Program-made: the position numbers and the translations under genes
NCBI GenBank assembly: GCA_046758905.1
Contig: JBHIBC010000004.1
Span: 14,623-78,622 of the forward strand
Source of the DNA: JBHIBC01 sp046758905
GTDB lineage: Bacteria; Acidobacteriota; Polarisedimenticolia; Gp22-AA2
Reading direction: 5' to 3'
Length of the DNA: 64,000 bases
In this document: positions 25,566 to 33,739 of the stretch, piece after piece
How positions within the stretch are numbered: the first letter of the stretch is position 1
How the letters are laid out: the number at the start of each line of letters is the position of its first letter
The notes under the pieces: generated by a model
What the model saw: only the letters and a program-made list of their open reading frames with translations
What the model was told of the DNA's origin: nothing
The model's database searches: none

Positions 25566-26498
25566 TTGGCTGCTGCAACTCCGGTTCGCGGGGTTGTCAG
25601 AAGTGCAAGGTGTGCGGCTAGAGACAGGCATGAGGTCGGCCAGGGGGTGGCGACGGCGCCCCCCCGGGCGCCTTTTCCGCTGTGTCTTCTGCTCACAGTC
25701 GCCGAGACGGACTGTCACCATGTTCTGATTCCCCAGGCCCCGATTCCCGCCCTCCCCATCAATCCGCCCACGCTCCGTCAGCAGATCGTCGACCATATCA
25801 ACGCCTACGTGACGGAAGTCGTGTGCATCGAGGCGCGGCAGGATTCATATGGCCATTTCCTCGCCGTGGCGGCTCGAAGCTCGGACTCCGTCCGGAGGCT
25901 CTCCAACGCCCTCGATACGGCCCCCTGCACACCCTGGAACGAAATCGCGGATATCCGCTGTCGCGCGCCGGAGGTGGACAACGCCAGGTATAAGGTGATG
26001 AGGGAACGGATGGGAAAACCCCTCTACCTCGGCAACTCTCTCCAGGGGCTGTAGGCGTACGTCAACGTCCGCCCGGGGCTGCAGGAAATGAGCCTCCAGG
26101 AGGGAGCGGCGACGGTGGAGCGAAACATCCACGATCTCTTCTGGAATGTCCCCTTCCTGTCGGAGACGCTCGTCTCCGCGATCGCTTCCCGTCTGGGCTG
26201 CGACGACTGCTCTCCTCCCGGCGGAGAGGCTCCCGAGCCTGCGACCGTGTCCGTGAGGGTGATCCAGCGCGCCCTGAAGGTGATGGCCGCGGGCGTGGAA
26301 TGTCCCGACGGCTCGATAGTGTACGGAATACGCGCCCTGCAGCCCGAACTGTCGGACCCGGACCCCAACCTCGTGATCGCGAACTCCAGGGCGGCACGCG
26401 GGAACCTGGCTCACGTCCCGTCCACCGGAAGCACGATCACCTCCCTGACCGAGATGGGGATTCGCGTCCCCGACGCGGCCGAGGGGTCGGCGGGCTGA
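25566..26498 (+). pseudogene. Unknown protein ORF interrupted by one in-frame amber codon
   Basis: One reading frame runs from about 25566 to the TGA at 26496-26498 with a single TAG at 26052-26054. Both sides read like ordinary protein: before it QQIVDHINAYVTEVVCIEAR and RMGKPLYLGNSLQGL, after it AYVNVRPGLQEMSLQEG, TVERNIHDLFWNVPFLSETL and PDPNLVIANSRAARGNLAHV. The true start is unclear (TTG 25566 and GTG 25647 are options; the first ~40 codons may not be coding). I recognise no family. It may be a recent pseudogene, a sequencing or assembly error, or an amber readthrough gene; the first is most likely. A MITE copy follows 120 bp downstream. Confidence 0.5.
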
Positions 26499-26618
26499 CC
26501 ATTCGTCGCCGGCGGACGTCGCCTCCGCCGCCTGGCCCGGCAAGCCGACACGGATGCTGCTGTACGGAGCCGTTCGGGCTCGTTCGGCGCCGCGCCCGAT
26601 CCTCGCCTGTAATAGAAT

Positions 26619-26796
26619 GAGAAATGCCCTACGAGCGTGGTGATCGGACGGCCCCCGCCGGCCCGGACACCGCGAAATCCCGCGCTTGCACCTTCGCGCC
26701 GGTCGCCCCGGGCCCACAACCGCTGGATCTCGAAGGAACCCAGTGAATCTAAAGGATTTGACGGATCCGCGTCCGCACTAAAGTAGGGCATTTTCC
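26619..26796 (+). repeat. MITE-like element, copy B (178 bp)
   Basis: Second copy of the repeat at 2294-2470, same orientation. The right end, 26783-26796, is identical to copy A; the left end, 26619-26632, differs from a perfect inverted repeat at two positions. The final 28 bp are identical in both copies. A TAGAATG heptamer occurs on both sides (26613-26619 and 26799-26805), a possible but imperfectly placed target duplication. TTGACG-N15-TAAAGT near the right end points towards the gene at 26855. Confidence 0.75.
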
Positions 26797-26854
26797 AGTA
26801 GAATGCGGAGGCTTAGCAGGACAATCGACCACCGGCGACCGGGGAGGGGCCTCG

Positions 26855-28036
26855 ATGAGAGACGAGTTCAGGAGCATCGACACCAGGCTGATCCACGCGG
26901 GCGAGCCGCGGCCGCGCATCCAGGGGGCGGTCGCCATGCCGATCTTCCAATCGGCGATGTACGAGTACACGGGCGAGGGCGATTACCACGACCTGCGCTA
27001 CATTCGGCTGAACAACACGCCCAACCACGTCGCGCTGCACCGGAAGCTGGCGAGCTTGGAGAACTCCGAAGCGGCCCTGGTGACCTCCAGCGGCATGGCG
27101 GCGATCTCCACCTCGCTGCTGACCGTGCTGTCGGCGGGCGACCACCTGCTGGCCCAGAACACCCTGTACGGCGGGACGCACGAGTTCATCGCCCGCGATC
27201 TCCCCGGCTTCGGCATCTCCTTCGACTTCATCGACGGCGACGACCCCGGCTCCTGGAAGTCCAGGCTGCGCCCCAACACCCGGGCGATCTACGTGGAGTC
27301 GATGACCAACCCGCTATTGCAGGTGGCGGACCTGAAAGCCGTGGCCGGGTTCGCGCGCGAGCACGGCTTGGTGTCGCTCGTCGACAACACCTTCCCCACC
27401 CCCGTCAGCTTCCGCCCCATGGAGCACGGCTTCGACCTGTCGCTCCACAGCTGCACCAAGTACCTGAACGGGCACTCCGACATCGTCGCCGGGGCCGTGG
27501 TCGGGCGGGCGGACCTCGTGGACCGGGTGCGGCGGAAGCTCGATCATCTGGGGGGCGCGCTAGACCCCCACGCCTGCTTCCTCCTCCACCGCGGCCTCAA
27601 GACGCTCGCCCTCCGGGTGCGCCAGCAGGGCCGGAGCGCTCTCGAGCTGGCCCGGATGCTGGAGCGACACCCCGCCGTGGCCGGAGTCAACTACCCTGGA
27701 CTCGAGTCCCACCCGCGCCATCGCCGGGCCGTCGATCTCTTCGACGGCTTCAGCGGGATGCTCAGCTTCGAGACGCGCGGTGGGGTCGATCAGGCGGAGC
27801 GCTTCATGCGAGCGGTCCGCATCCCGGTGGTGGCCCCCAGCCTGGGCGGGATCGAGACCCTCCTCACCCGGCCGGCCACGACCTCACACGCCTCCCTGGC
27901 GCCGGAGGAAAGGAGGCGTCTCGGGATCAGCGACGCTCTGATCCGCGTCTCGGTCGGGATCGAGGACACCTCCGACCTCCTGGAGGATTTCGGGGCGGCC
28001 CTGCGGGAGACGGCCCCGGCCGGATCCGGCACGTGA
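26855..28036 (+). CDS. Cys/Met-metabolism PLP enzyme (cystathionine gamma-synthase/lyase-like)
   Basis: A 393-residue enzyme of the trans-sulfuration family. Motifs: SSGMAAISTSLLTVLSAGDH (cofactor phosphate site), TLYGGTHEF with the stacking Tyr, ESMTNPLLQVADL, DNTFPTPVSFRP with the ring-nitrogen Asp, and the Schiff-base Lys at about residue 202 in HSCTKYLNGHSDI. It could be cystathionine gamma-synthase, gamma- or beta-lyase, or O-acetylhomoserine sulfhydrylase; the family motifs alone do not settle this. Start ATG 26855 follows GGGGAGGGG. Stands alone between MITE copy B, which may supply its promoter, and the barrel protein gene. Confidence 0.88.
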   Translation: MRDEFRSIDTRLIHAGEPRPRIQGAVAMPIFQSAMYEYTGEGDYHDLRYIRLNNTPNHVALHRKLASLENSEAALVTSSGMAAISTSLLTVLSAGDHLLAQNTLYGGTHEFIARDLPGFGISFDFIDGDDPGSWKSRLRPNTRAIYVESMTNPLLQVADLKAVAGFAREHGLVSLVDNTFPTPVSFRPMEHGFDLSLHSCTKYLNGHSDIVAGAVVGRADLVDRVRRKLDHLGGALDPHACFLLHRGLKTLALRVRQQGRSALELARMLERHPAVAGVNYPGLESHPRHRRAVDLFDGFSGMLSFETRGGVDQAERFMRAVRIPVVAPSLGGIETLLTRPATTSHASLAPEERRRLGISDALIRVSVGIEDTSDLLEDFGAALRETAPAGSGT

Positions 28037-28113
28037 CGCGTCCCGACGCGCTTCGATAACGCCGCGGAGCTCGCCACGGCGGCGATCCCGGAGCTCGCCC
28101 GAGGGGAAGACAC

Positions 28114-28920
28114 TCAGAATCGGATCTCGAACGCGGCGGAGTAGATCGTGCGGTCGACGTCCGTGAAGTCGAACTCGTCGAACTTCCCCACCACAACCAG
28201 GACGTGCCGGTATTGACCGCGCACGAACCAGCTGGCGGACCCGTCGGTTCGGAGAATGACGGCGGGCTGAACGTAGATCGTCTCGGTCCTCGAGAACCGG
28301 TGCGTGGTGACGAAGGACCAGCGCCCGCCCTCGCGCGGGTCGCTGATGGCCCGGAACGAGAGGAAGTTGTAGTCGCCCCAGTACCAGTCGAACCCGGCGC
28401 CGAACTGCGCTTGGAAGTCGTCGCCGACCGCCTCCCCGGTCACGGCCGCCTCCCGCTGCTTCTCGTCGTGGTGAATGATGTCGATGAGCCGCAGCGATCC
28501 GGCGACCACGAACCCGCGCGGCGCCACCTGCTCGACGTCGAATTGCAGGATATGGTCGAACTCGTCGCGGAAGCGATACAGGGCCGCGTATGTCGAGCGC
28601 CGCGAATCCCGCAGGTAGCCGCCGATCTCAAAACCGTCGAAGTAGTCGCCGCTCCAGACCTGGGCGTGGCTCTGCTTGTACGCCAGAAAGCCCGAGAACT
28701 GATCGAACTGCCGATCGTTGGAGTCCTCGAAGCGCTCCCACATCCCGATCGCCCGGCCGCGCCCGCCCGCGGGCCAGCGCTCGCGGTCCTCCCGGCGATC
28801 GTCCTGCGGCAGCGCTTGCGCCGCGGCGTGCCCGCCCGCGGCCCAGGCGAGCCCCACGACCAGGGCCGCGACGGCGGCACGGCCGGCGGGGTCCCTCAGG
28901 CGTCCGCCGGCGCGCTCCAC
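28114..28920 (-). CDS. Predicted outer membrane barrel protein, partner of glycosyltransferase
   Basis: A 268-residue secreted protein with a signal peptide (AAVAALVVGLAWAAGGHAAA). The remainder is rich in alternating aromatic/polar strands (GGYLRDSRRSTYAALYRF, FVTTHRFSRTETIYVQPAVI) and ends in EIRF, the usual C-terminal signal for outer membrane barrels of about 10-12 strands. I do not recognise a named family. Its start lies 25 bp inside the glycosyltransferase gene, so the two are co-translated; export or anchoring of the polymer made by the glycosyltransferase is a reasonable guess by analogy with polysaccharide secretion barrels. Confidence 0.7.
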   Translation of the reverse strand: MERAGGRLRDPAGRAAVAALVVGLAWAAGGHAAAQALPQDDRREDRERWPAGGRGRAIGMWERFEDSNDRQFDQFSGFLAYKQSHAQVWSGDYFDGFEIGGYLRDSRRSTYAALYRFRDEFDHILQFDVEQVAPRGFVVAGSLRLIDIIHHDEKQREAAVTGEAVGDDFQAQFGAGFDWYWGDYNFLSFRAISDPREGGRWSFVTTHRFSRTETIYVQPAVILRTDGSASWFVRGQYRHVLVVVGKFDEFDFTDVDRTIYSAAFEIRF

Positions 28921-30089
28921 CTGCGATCCTTCTCGGTCCTGCGTCGCATCTCCTTGGTCACGAAGCGCTTGTAGAACCAGACGAACCAGGAGAGCACCCG
29001 CAGGACGACGTTGGCGAGCCCGAAGGCCGGATAAAGCAGGAGCACGAGATAACGGTACCCGCTGTCGAGCTTGCGCTGGATGAGGAAGAAGGGATAGGCC
29101 TCAAGCAGCAGGTAGAGCAGGTAGAGCAGGCCGAGCTCCGCCCACAGCGCTCGGAACAGGATCATCATCAGGGACCAGAAACGGAACGGCTCGGACACGA
29201 CCACGAAGACGTTGTAGAGCATCTCGTAGCGCAGCCGCCAGGGCGAGCCCCGCCTGAACAGCAGCGCCACGTACGAGAAGAACATGTGGTAGTGGGCCGG
29301 GTACCAGTGGATGATCCTCTGTCGGGCCAGGCCGGTGACCCTGTCCGGGACCACCGTCCACACCTGCTCATCGACGAACACCACGTTCCCGTCGTTGAGC
29401 AGCTCGATGATGGTCCGCTGCAGGTCCTCGCCCTGAAAGACGCCGGTGTGCTTGTGGTGGAACGCCTGCAAGCGCTCCCTCTTGAAGAGACCGATGGCGC
29501 CGGAGATGCAGCTGATGCTGGCGGTGCCGTCCTGGAACCGTCGGCCGATCTCCATCGACTTGCAATACTCGTAGCGCTGCAGGCATGCCACGAAGCCCGA
29601 TCCCCTCGGGCCGTGGCGATCGCGCCGGTCCGGGATGACGTTGAAGGCCACCGCGTCGTACTTCTCCAGCAGCGACGTCGGGACGCGGGCGCCGCCGAGT
29701 CGCGTGTCGTCGTCGAGCAGCAGAACGTACGGTGTGCGTACGCGGTGGATGCCGAAGTTGATCGCCGATACCTTCCCCATGTTGGGGATGGTGTGGAAGG
29801 GGACGCCGAGGTCCTTGAGGATGGCCGCGGTCCCGTCGGTGGAGCCGTCGTCGATGACCAGGATCTGGTCCCGGGGTATGCCCGCGGCCAGCAGGTCGGC
29901 CACGGTCTGGCGGATGACCCTTCGGCCGTTGTGCGTCGGGATCAGCGCAGTCACCTTCGTCAGGTCGCTGCTGAAGGCGCGGCTGACGGGACGGTTCCCG
30001 ATCTCGATGAAGGTCTTGAAGGCGTCGACCAGGACGAATAGGACGAATATCCAGAAGTAGGAGGACAGGTCGATGCCTTCGAGGATCAT
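28896..30089 (-). CDS. Membrane-bound family 2 glycosyltransferase
   Basis: A 397-residue processive-type GT2 resembling PgaC/IcaA and hyaluronan synthases. An N-terminal helix (about residues 10-27) is followed by the GT-A domain: TALIPTHNGRRVI, DDGSTDGT, LLLDDDTRL (DxD metal site), then GEDLQRTIIELLND (catalytic region) and QRIIHWYP, equivalent to the QRxRW acceptor motif but altered. Several C-terminal helices (about residues 240-375) form the translocation pore. Start ATG 30089 has AGGA at 4 nt; the frame is open to 30278. It probably polymerises and exports an unknown polysaccharide. Divergent from the molybdoenzyme fusion across a 235-bp region with AT-rich patches at ~30176-30206. Confidence 0.88.
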   Translation of the reverse strand: MILEGIDLSSYFWIFVLFVLVDAFKTFIEIGNRPVSRAFSSDLTKVTALIPTHNGRRVIRQTVADLLAAGIPRDQILVIDDGSTDGTAAILKDLGVPFHTIPNMGKVSAINFGIHRVRTPYVLLLDDDTRLGGARVPTSLLEKYDAVAFNVIPDRRDRHGPRGSGFVACLQRYEYCKSMEIGRRFQDGTASISCISGAIGLFKRERLQAFHHKHTGVFQGEDLQRTIIELLNDGNVVFVDEQVWTVVPDRVTGLARQRIIHWYPAHYHMFFSYVALLFRRGSPWRLRYEMLYNVFVVVSEPFRFWSLMMILFRALWAELGLLYLLYLLLEAYPFFLIQRKLDSGYRYLVLLLYPAFGLANVVLRVLSWFVWFYKRFVTKEMRRRTEKDRRWSAPADA

Positions 30090-30324
30090 GAGGTCCTGTT
30101 GCTGAACCGGTCTGTAAGGTGTGGCGGGTCCGCGATCCCCGTTTCGTAATCGAGGCGGACCGGAAGTGCTTCTCCTACATATTAATGGCTCCGAGCTGAA
30201 ATATAGAAGGCGTTTCTCCACAGGCAAGCGCGGGGTGATTCCGCCGTCCTTCCCGACGTGGTAAGCTTCACGAGGCAATGCCGGGCCTCTCGTCGAGGGG
30301 GACCCCGCTCAGCAGGGACGAGAC

Positions 30325-33300
30325 GTGGATCGGGAGCGAGGGGGAGTGGTCTGGAAGAGGGGGATCTGCGGCATCTGCCCGGCCGGCTGCTGGGTGGAGG
30401 TCGGCCTCGAGTCCGGCCGGCTGGCCGACATCCGCGCGGAGGACGGTCATCCCCTGGGTATGATCTGCCGGCGGGGACGGCACGCGCCGGAGATCGTCCA
30501 CTCCGGGCACCGGCTCCGACATCCCATGAGACGGATGGGACCCAAGGGGACCTCCGAGTTCGAGCGGGTCTCATGGGACGAGGCCTACGATCTCATCGTC
30601 GAGCGACTGAACGCCATCAAGCGCGAGTCGGGGCCGGAGGCTGTGGCCATCTACACCGGCCGTGGCGCCTTCGAGCTGTCGCTCTGCGACATGTTCCAGC
30701 CGAAGGGCACGGTGGTGTCGTCGGCCTCCAGCGTCCTGTTCCCCTTCGGCTCACCGAACACGATGGGGGTGGGCGCGCTCTGCTACGTCTCCTTCGCCCT
30801 GATCGCCCCTCACGTCACCATGGGCCGGACGCTCACCAACATGTTCACCGATCTCGAGAACGCCGAGATGATCGTGGTCTGGGGCGCCAATCCTGCGACC
30901 GACTCTCCCCCGCTCGATATGCATCGCCTCGAGGCGGCCTCGAAGCGCGGGGCGGAGATCGTGGTGATCGACCCGCGGCGCACGGAGACCGCCACCCGTA
31001 CCGGCGGCCGGTGGATACCGGTCCGGCCGGGCACCGACGGCGCCCTGGCTCTCAGCATGATCGGGGTGATGATCGACGAGGACATCCACGACGAGAATTT
31101 CGCCGCGACCTGGTGCCACGGTTTCGACGATCTGAAGAGGTACGTCCAGCACTTCCGACCCGAGGTGGCCGAGTCGATCACCGGCGTGCCGGCGGGCACC
31201 ATCCGGGACCTGGCGCGCCGCATCTGCAGCGCGACGGGGTGCAGCCCGCTGATGTACACGGGCCTCGAGTACTCCAACAGCGGCATTCAGGCGATCCGTG
31301 CGGTCTTCACGCTGTGGGCTCTGGCGGGGCAGCTCGACGTCCCGGGTGGGCTGGGGCTCGCCATGCTGAACAGCCACTTCCCGATCAATCGCTCCGGCAA
31401 CCTCGAGAACCCCGATCTCGAGCGCGCCGTGGCCCGGGATAGGTTCCCGCTCTATACGCTCTACCGCAACGAGTCCCACGCCAGCGGGCTGGTCGACGCG
31501 GTGCTTCGCGAGGAGCCGTACAGGATCCGCGGGTTGATCGTCCACGGCGGGTCGCTGCTCACCTCCTGGCCGCAGACGCCCGTCTGGCGGGAGACGTTGT
31601 CCCGGCTCGATCTCCTTGTCTGCATCGACCGGCAACTCACGGCCGATGCGGCCTACGCCGATATCGTGCTGCCCGCCACCACCATGTTCGAGATCGACTC
31701 CTACATGGTGTACGGGCCGATCTTCCGCCTCCGCGAGAAGCTGATCGAGCCGGTGGGCGAGGCGCGCAACGACTACCTGATCATGGCCGAGCTGGCGAAG
31801 CGGCTGGGCTACGCCGACCTCTTCCCTCAGACCGAGGAGGAGATGATCCGCCTCGCGCTGCGGGGCTCGGGATTCTCGCTGGAGGAGGTAAAGGCTTCCG
31901 GCGGCACGGTGAAGCTCCCGGCACCGATGATGGAGTACAGGAAGTGGGAGAAGGGCGGGCTGCGGCCTGACGGCCGGCCCGGGTTCGACACGCCGACCGG
32001 CAAGTTCGAGATCCACTCCACCGTTCTCGCCGAATACGGGTACGAGCCGCTGCCGAAGTACACCGAGCCGAGGGAAGGGCCGTTGGCCAATCCCTCCCTG
32101 GCGACGGCCTACCCGCTGGTGTTCAACTCCGGCGCGCGCCCGCACACGGATTTCCGCTCCCAGCACCACGGGATCGAGGGCCTCCTCAAGGACAACCCGG
32201 AGCCGACGGTGGAGATCAACTCGCGGGACGCGGCCGATCGCGGGATCGAGGCCGGAGACCTGGTGGAGGTGCGCACTCCCCGCGGCGCCGTCCGCTTCCG
32301 CGCCAGGGTGAGCGACGACATCGTAAGGGGGGCCGTGGAGTGCAACATGGGAGGCGGGACGCCGGTCGGCCCCAGGGCGTGGCGGACCTCGAACGTCAAC
32401 GAGCTCACCGACCTCGGCAACTACGACGAGATCTCGGGCTTCCCGGTCTACAAGGCGCTGCTGTGCCAGGTCACGAGGGTGGAGGCCGGGACCGATGCGA
32501 CTCGCCGGGTCGCGGGCCGGCGGGCGACGGCCTGCGAGCCGGGGCCGATCACGATCTCGGCGCACGGCCGCGGCTCGATCAAGCGCATCTACCTCGACAA
32601 CAACGCCACCACGCGGGTCGCCGACGCGGTCCGTGAGGCGATGCTCCCGTTCCTCGGGGAGACGCACGGCAACCCGTCCAGCATCCACGGCCTCGGGCGG
32701 GACGCCCGGGAGGCGGTGGAGAAGGCCCGCCGTCAGGTGGCGGCGTTGATCCACGCGCGCCCGCGGCGCGTCGTGTTCACGGGAGGCGGCACCGAGTCGA
32801 TCAACCTGGCGCTGAAGGGGGTGGCCCTCGCCCGGCGCGGCCGGGGCGGCCATATCATCACGACGAGCGTCGATCACCCCGCCACCCTGATGACCTGCGC
32901 CTTCCTGGAGAGGATCGGGTACCGGGTCACCTACCTGGAGGTCGATGGGGACGGCTGGATCGACCCCCGCGCGCTGCGCGACGCCATGGCCCCCGACACC
33001 TTCCTAGTGTCGGTGATCATGGCCAACAACGAGGTCGGCACCGTTCTGCCGATCCGTGATCTGTGCACGGTCGCGCACGAAAGAGCGGTCCTGTTCCACG
33101 CCGACGCGGTCCAGGCGGCCGGGAAGATCCCGGTCGACGTGCAGGAGCTGGGCGTCGACCTGCTCAGCATCTCCGGCCACAAGTTCCACGGCCCCAAGGG
33201 GGTGGGCGCCCTGTATCGCCGCCGGGGGGTCGAGCTGGAACCGCTGCTCCACGGCGGCGGGCAGGAGGGTCGGACGCGGGGCGGGACCGAGAACGTCCCG

Positions 33301-33738
33301 TCGATCGTCGGAATGGGCAAGGCGGCAGAGCTGGCGACCCACAGCGCGCGCGAAGGGGGTCGCATCAGGGAGCTACGCGACCGGCTCGAGGCCGGGATCC
33401 GGGGTCTGCTCCCGCAGGCCCGGCTCAACGGCCATGCGGAGAGCCGGCTCCCCAACACGCTCAACATGACCCTCAAGGGGCTGCGCGGCGAGTCGCTCGC
33501 CGTGGCCCTCGATCAGCAGGGGATCTCGATCTCGTCGGGCTCCGCCTGCAAGTCGGGCTCGCCCGATCCGACCCACGTCCTCATCGCCATGGGGCGCGCG
33601 GCCGAGGAGGCCCATTGCGCCGTCCGTTTCTCCCTCTCGCGCGACACGACGGCCGAGGAGATCGACGCGACGCTGGCTGCCCTGGCACGCGTGCTGAAGG
33701 AGATGGAATCCGCCGTTCGCTTTCTGCCTTGCAAGTGA
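30325..33738 (+). CDS. Molybdopterin oxidoreductase fused to IscS/NifS cysteine desulfurase
   Basis: A 1137-residue single frame. Residues 1-~735 are a DMSO-reductase-superfamily subunit: a [4Fe-4S] site with Cys15, 18, 22 and 48; WDEAYDLIVERL; and Cys153 in GSPNTMGVGALCY, the position of the Mo-ligating Cys in PsrA/PhsA-like enzymes; the molydopterin dinucleotide-binding domain is at ~610-735. After a linker, residues ~752-1137 are a group I cysteine desulfurase: YLDNNATT, Schiff-base Lys953 in SGHKFHGPKG, and the sulfur-carrying Cys1075 in SSGSACKSG. Both halves keep their catalytic residues. No Tat signal is seen, so it is cytoplasmic. No electron-transfer subunit is encoded beside it. GTG 30325 with AGGGA 6 nt upstream is the start. 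The fused desulfurase may sulfurate the Mo centre or act on sulfur released there (inference). Confidence 0.9.
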   Translation: MDRERGGVVWKRGICGICPAGCWVEVGLESGRLADIRAEDGHPLGMICRRGRHAPEIVHSGHRLRHPMRRMGPKGTSEFERVSWDEAYDLIVERLNAIKRESGPEAVAIYTGRGAFELSLCDMFQPKGTVVSSASSVLFPFGSPNTMGVGALCYVSFALIAPHVTMGRTLTNMFTDLENAEMIVVWGANPATDSPPLDMHRLEAASKRGAEIVVIDPRRTETATRTGGRWIPVRPGTDGALALSMIGVMIDEDIHDENFAATWCHGFDDLKRYVQHFRPEVAESITGVPAGTIRDLARRICSATGCSPLMYTGLEYSNSGIQAIRAVFTLWALAGQLDVPGGLGLAMLNSHFPINRSGNLENPDLERAVARDRFPLYTLYRNESHASGLVDAVLREEPYRIRGLIVHGGSLLTSWPQTPVWRETLSRLDLLVCIDRQLTADAAYADIVLPATTMFEIDSYMVYGPIFRLREKLIEPVGEARNDYLIMAELAKRLGYADLFPQTEEEMIRLALRGSGFSLEEVKASGGTVKLPAPMMEYRKWEKGGLRPDGRPGFDTPTGKFEIHSTVLAEYGYEPLPKYTEPREGPLANPSLATAYPLVFNSGARPHTDFRSQHHGIEGLLKDNPEPTVEINSRDAADRGIEAGDLVEVRTPRGAVRFRARVSDDIVRGAVECNMGGGTPVGPRAWRTSNVNELTDLGNYDEISGFPVYKALLCQVTRVEAGTDATRRVAGRRATACEPGPITISAHGRGSIKRIYLDNNATTRVADAVREAMLPFLGETHGNPSSIHGLGRDAREAVEKARRQVAALIHARPRRVVFTGGGTESINLALKGVALARRGRGGHIITTSVDHPATLMTCAFLERIGYRVTYLEVDGDGWIDPRALRDAMAPDTFLVSVIMANNEVGTVLPIRDLCTVAHERAVLFHADAVQAAGKIPVDVQELGVDLLSISGHKFHGPKGVGALYRRRGVELEPLLHGGGQEGRTRGGTENVPSIVGMGKAAELATHSAREGGRIRELRDRLEAGIRGLLPQARLNGHAESRLPNTLNMTLKGLRGESLAVALDQQGISISSGSACKSGSPDPTHVLIAMGRAAEEAHCAVRFSLSRDTTAEEIDATLAALARVLKEMESAVRFLPCK

Positions 33739-33739
33739 G

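Noticed and set aside
25440..25621. Short frame ending in a Cys-rich tail (GCCNSGSRGCQKCKVCG)
   Set aside because: It looks like a metal-binding or peptide-type tail, but has no credible start or ribosome binding site and overlaps the GntR promoter region; most likely chance.
32480..32580. Separate start of an independent cysteine desulfurase gene
   Set aside because: The frame is continuous without stop from the Mo domain; a GTG in the linker lacks a ribosome binding site, though an extra internal product cannot be excluded.
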